DNA of 64,000 nucleotides from Bacteroidales bacterium UBA5833 (lineage in GTDB: Bacteria; Bacteroidota; Bacteroidia; Bacteroidales; Lentimicrobiaceae), in the NCBI GenBank assembly GCA_002433025.1, contig DJGZ01000048.1:1-64000 (forward strand), read 5' to 3'. Both the position numbers and the translations under genes were made by a program. Within the stretch, counting starts at the first letter, position 1. The number at the start of each line of letters is the position of its first letter. Positions 61,001 through 64,000 of the stretch are shown here, one piece after another. Under the pieces are notes generated by a model. It saw only the letters and a list, made by a program, of their open reading frames with translations. It was not told the origin of the DNA and did not search any database.

Positions 61001-63355
61001 ATGGATACATTGAAGTGTGTGTTGAGCCGTGTGAGTTTTTTGCTTCTTTTTGCCTTAATTCAGGGCGGAACAAAAGCGCAGACTTATGATACAATTTCCA
61101 ATTGGGACGGAATTGCCCGTGAATGGTACATCTCAACCGGCACCGGCGGGTATGCCGGGAATCCATTGCCTGATGCCGTGAATAATTCTGAAGGATGTTT
61201 CAGGGTAGTTACGGGTTCTGGTTTGTACGACTTTATGATCTGCGATCTTGACGGACCGGTGAATTTTGATGAAAATCCCCGGTACAGGATCAAGGTACTG
61301 GCTCCTTCTTCCGGTGGGCATGTGGTGCTGAAATTTGAGAATTACAACAATACAGCATCTCAGGAGATGCTGATGACCCCGGTGCCCGGGCAATGGACCG
61401 ACCTTGTTTTTGATTTCAGCGGACTGAGCTACAATAACCTGACCCGGATGGTGATTTTTTATGATTTTATGGGAACCGCTGCCGGAAAGGAGTGGTTTAT
61501 CGATGACGTGTTGTCAGAGACTCCCGGTCCGCTTACACTGGAATCGCACCTGCCCATTTTTGTGATCAATACCTTTGGGGTTCCTATTCAGGATGAGCCC
61601 AAGATTGACGGACATCTTGGCATTATCGACAATGGCGCGGGCAATATGAATAATCTCAACGATCCTTATAATCACTATGACGGGGCGATCGGCATTGAGA
61701 TACGGGGACAGTCCTCACAAATGTTTCCGAAAAAATCCTATTCTTTTGAAACGCGTACCGCCTCAGGCAGCAACCTGAATGTGCCCCTGCTCGGGATGCC
61801 TCAGGAGAATGACTGGGTTTTGTATGCCCCATACTCCGACAAGTCGATGCTGCGCAATGTGGTTACTTTTGCCATGGCCCGCAGGATGGAAGGATATGTG
61901 ACCCGGACGCGCTTCTGCGAGGTTGTTGTCAACAATGATTACAAGGGCGTGTATGTGCTGATGGAAAGAATCAAACGGGATGCAAACCGGGTGGATATCG
62001 CCACCCTCAATCCTGATGAAGTCTCAGGGGATGATGTCACCGGAGGTTATATCCTCAGGGTGGATAAGCTGGATCCTGATTATATCCCGGACATGGATGG
62101 CTGGGTCTCTTCCGTAAATCCAACCTATCCGCAGGCGGTACCTGTTACATTCCAGTATTTCTATCCGAAGAACGACGAGATCGTTCAGCCCCAGCGCGCA
62201 TACATCCGCGATTTTGTGACCGCCGCCGAAGCGGCGCTCGCGGGGAATAACTTCCTGAGCAGGACGGAAGGTTATATTAGGTACCTGGACCTGCCTTCTT
62301 TTGTCGATTTTATGCTCCTGAACGAGATTTCGAAAGAGGTAGACAAGTACAAGTACAGTACATATTTCTACAAACATAAGGACAGTGACGGCGGAAAACT
62401 GTTTGCAGGTCCACCCTGGGACTTTAACCTGGGTTACGGCAATGTGGATTACTGGCCCGAGGGGCTGAGCACTTCCGGCTGGCTGTATGCTACCGTTACC
62501 AGCGGCAATCCTGGTATGATGTACTGGTGGAAGCGGCTGATGGATGACAGCTATTTCAGGGACCTGGCGAAAACGCGGTGGCAGATGCTCCGGCAGACCA
62601 CCCTTACGAATGCTTACATCCATTCCGTGATTGATTCGCTCGTGGAGCATATCGGCGATGCAAAAGAAAGAAACTACCAGCGCTGGCCCATTCTGGGGCA
62701 GTATGTATGGCCAAACTACAACTGGCAGAACAACACCTATGCGGATGAGGTGGACTATTTTGAGGATTTCCTTTTCGACCGCCTTGCCTGGATGGATTAC
62801 AATATGCCGGGAAGCTCACTGGCTCCATGGGCCGGAATTTATGCGGAGGGCAACCGCATCCGGGTACAGTTGTATGGCGATTATTTCAGGACGGACAAGC
62901 TCCGGAAGGAGTTCTTTTCATTAAATAATGCGCCCGGAATAATCAATATTCAGCAGGTTATATATATTGATGCTTCCTGCTGCGATCTTCTGCTTTCGGC
63001 CGATCCTGCTGCATTTCCTGCAATATCCGTAAATATCGGCAATGCCGCCGTGAATTCCTGGGACGACATCGTCAGCAGTACGCTGGCAGCCAGCGGAGTG
63101 CCGGGAGCGGACGCAGGCCCGGAAAATGTCAGTGTGGGCTATTCCCCCGGTTTACTAAGCATAAGTTGCCGGACTCCTGAACTGTTGCCGGAAAAATGCG
63201 AAATCTACAACGTGTCAGGGCAACTGTTTGCCTCCGTAAGGCTGGATAAATGTGCCCTGAATTCCATACCGGTACAACTCAGTCCGGGTATCTGGATATT
63301 GAGGTTAACAGGCCGGAATACACAGTTGGTTAAACGGTTTGTTGTTGCATTATAA
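61001..63355 (+). CDS. CotH-kinase-family protein with T9SS sorting domain
   Basis: 784 residues. A signal peptide (LSRVSFLLLFALIQGGTKAQ) leads to a carbohydrate-binding-like beta domain (about 25-170). A CotH kinase domain spans about 190-580: IEIRGQSSQMFPKKSYSFETR, ENDWVLYAPYSDKSMLRNV, YKGVYVLMERIKRDANRVDI, and the metal-binding GPPWDFNLGYGN, all conserved. CotH proteins are protein kinases (in spore coat assembly) and invasins in fungi. The C-terminal 85 residues resemble a T9SS sorting domain (VSGQLFASVRLDKCALNSIPVQLSPGIWILRLTGRNTQLVKRFVVA in parts), with YNVSG and ending in a basic-hydrophobic tail. Secretion by T9SS is therefore likely. Similar kinases are common in Bacteroidota; substrates unknown. 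Last gene of the M1-CotH pair; convergent with the deacetylase. Confidence 0.88.
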   Translation: MDTLKCVLSRVSFLLLFALIQGGTKAQTYDTISNWDGIAREWYISTGTGGYAGNPLPDAVNNSEGCFRVVTGSGLYDFMICDLDGPVNFDENPRYRIKVLAPSSGGHVVLKFENYNNTASQEMLMTPVPGQWTDLVFDFSGLSYNNLTRMVIFYDFMGTAAGKEWFIDDVLSETPGPLTLESHLPIFVINTFGVPIQDEPKIDGHLGIIDNGAGNMNNLNDPYNHYDGAIGIEIRGQSSQMFPKKSYSFETRTASGSNLNVPLLGMPQENDWVLYAPYSDKSMLRNVVTFAMARRMEGYVTRTRFCEVVVNNDYKGVYVLMERIKRDANRVDIATLNPDEVSGDDVTGGYILRVDKLDPDYIPDMDGWVSSVNPTYPQAVPVTFQYFYPKNDEIVQPQRAYIRDFVTAAEAALAGNNFLSRTEGYIRYLDLPSFVDFMLLNEISKEVDKYKYSTYFYKHKDSDGGKLFAGPPWDFNLGYGNVDYWPEGLSTSGWLYATVTSGNPGMMYWWKRLMDDSYFRDLAKTRWQMLRQTTLTNAYIHSVIDSLVEHIGDAKERNYQRWPILGQYVWPNYNWQNNTYADEVDYFEDFLFDRLAWMDYNMPGSSLAPWAGIYAEGNRIRVQLYGDYFRTDKLRKEFFSLNNAPGIINIQQVIYIDASCCDLLLSADPAAFPAISVNIGNAAVNSWDDIVSSTLAASGVPGADAGPENVSVGYSPGLLSISCRTPELLPEKCEIYNVSGQLFASVRLDKCALNSIPVQLSPGIWILRLTGRNTQLVKRFVVAL

Positions 63356-63396
63356 CTGCCCGGAATTCTGGTTACACCTACGGGAACGGCAATGAA

Positions 63397-64000
63397 TTAA
63401 CTGCCCGGCAGCACCGGAAAGGTAAATCCCTTATTGCTGAACGCTTCAAGAAACCTGGGCAGCGCGTAGAACATCCGGTCTGCGGCTTTCAGGCTGTCGT
63501 GAAACACCACGATACTTCCTGCTGCAGTATAATGCAGTGCATTTTCAAGCACCTTATCCGAACTGCTTTCCCTGTCGAAATCGCCGGTGATGACCGACCA
63601 CATTATGATCCTGTAGTCTTTGCGGATAGGCGCAATGTAAGAGGGCCTGATCCTTCCGTAAGGAGGCCTGAACAGTTTGCTTTTTACGTAATTGCTGCAG
63701 TTTTCTATGTCGTTCAGGTATTCAGGCAGGGGCGTTTTCCATCCGTTGAGATGGCGGAAGGTGTGATTGCCCGTTGCATGTCCCGCCTCGAGTACCTGCC
63801 GGTACACCCCCGGATTTTTCCTGACATTGTCCCCCACGCAGAAGAAAGTGGCTTTTGCCCCGTATTGACCAAGGATGCTGAGTACGCCGGGGGTAATTTC
63901 AGGTACAGGCCCGTCGTCGAAAGTAAGAAAGATCTCCTTTTCTGCGCCGGGGACACTCCAGGTCAGATTTTTCCGGGTGAGGGCGCGCAGCAGGGTAGGA
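63397..64000 (-). CDS. Polysaccharide deacetylase (NodB-like), truncated by the window edge
   Basis: Partial: the coding frame stays open from the stop at 63397 to the right edge, so at least 201 residues are present and the N-terminus lies outside. A GTG at 63837 is an internal codon, not the start. Reading the frame through 63837 gives the NodB motifs in order: motif 1 IFLTFDDGPVPEITP, motif 2 NHTFRHLNG (HTxxH metal ligands), motif 3 LFRPPYGRIRPS, motif 4 WSVITGDFD, and motif 5 SIVVFHDSLKA. The metal-binding Asp/His/His set and catalytic residues are all intact. It removes N- or O-acetyl groups from a polysaccharide or peptidoglycan. Family is confident; substrate unknown. Convergent with the CotH gene, 41 bp apart. 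Confidence 0.92.
   Translation of the reverse strand, partial: PTLLRALTRKNLTWSVPGAEKEIFLTFDDGPVPEITPGVLSILGQYGAKATFFCVGDNVRKNPGVYRQVLEAGHATGNHTFRHLNGWKTPLPEYLNDIENCSNYVKSKLFRPPYGRIRPSYIAPIRKDYRIIMWSVITGDFDRESSSDKVLENALHYTAAGSIVVFHDSLKAADRMFYALPRFLEAFSNKGFTFPVLPGS

Overview
The window comes from a member of the Bacteroidota. Evidence: a complete type IX secretion (T9SS)/gliding core operon (PorP/SprF, GldK, GldL, GldM, GldN), a PorW/SprE lipoprotein, several exported proteins with C-terminal T9SS sorting domains, a Bacteroidota-style LptE, and repeated TAnnTTTG promoter boxes, several with an upstream TTG/TTTG. The finer lineage cannot be fixed from the sequence. I see no rRNA, tRNA, CRISPR array, transposase or phage gene. 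The right edge cuts a polysaccharide deacetylase gene.

Layout. 0.1-4.3 kb: a beta-helix surface lipoprotein divergent from a TPR histidine kinase/NarL-type response regulator pair. 4.4-5.6 kb: a single-domain Mop protein and fabD, convergent on a shared terminator. 5.7-13.7 kb: a compact seven-gene acyl-transfer island (asparagine-synthase-type amidotransferase, acyl carrier protein, SGNH-like lipoprotein, MBOAT acyltransferase, membrane-anchored SGNH protein, AMP-forming ligase, NadE-like amidating enzyme). Its parts list resembles Dlt D-alanylation, but with two amidation enzymes added; this is my main candidate for an undescribed system. 13.9-17.1 kb: HD hydrolase, folE, queD, then a bactofilin/AtpZ/membrane-protein group that normally precedes ATP synthase genes but here does not. 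17.1-23.5 kb: porW/sprE divergent from an M23 peptidase, dxr and rseP. 23.7-25.6 kb: two tandem YitT-family genes.

25.9-31.9 kb: the T9SS core operon, closed by a 13-bp-stem terminator. 32-37.4 kb: recG and pheT, separated by 0.8 kb of noncoding DNA that carries an inverted repeat pair. 37.8-43.3 kb: a sigma-54-type activator, lptE, an unknown gene, secG, and groES-groEL behind an unusual inverted repeat. 43.4-45.7 kb: a DUF4468-type protein and a 5'-nucleotidase-family enzyme preceded by an overlapping small gene. 46.0-50.4 kb: a tightly coupled mevalonate-pathway operon (class II HMG-CoA reductase, GYDIA-type GHMP kinase, diphosphomevalonate decarboxylase, mevalonate kinase). Since dxr of the MEP pathway lies 24 kb away, this chromosome encodes parts of both isoprenoid routes. 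50.5-52.5 kb: adenine deaminase and an ArsR-like regulator.

52.6-64 kb: cell-envelope and secreted proteins: an Ig-like lipoprotein, a carboxypeptidase-regulatory-domain T9SS cargo, an ECF sigma factor overlapping a gene whose product joins an anti-sigma-like N-terminus to a beta-barrel-like domain, an M1 peptidase and a CotH-kinase protein (both T9SS cargo), and the truncated deacetylase. Overall the window links a secretion machine with several of its likely substrates, plus housekeeping genes and one specialised envelope-modification island. All family assignments come from reading motifs by eye; no database search was run.
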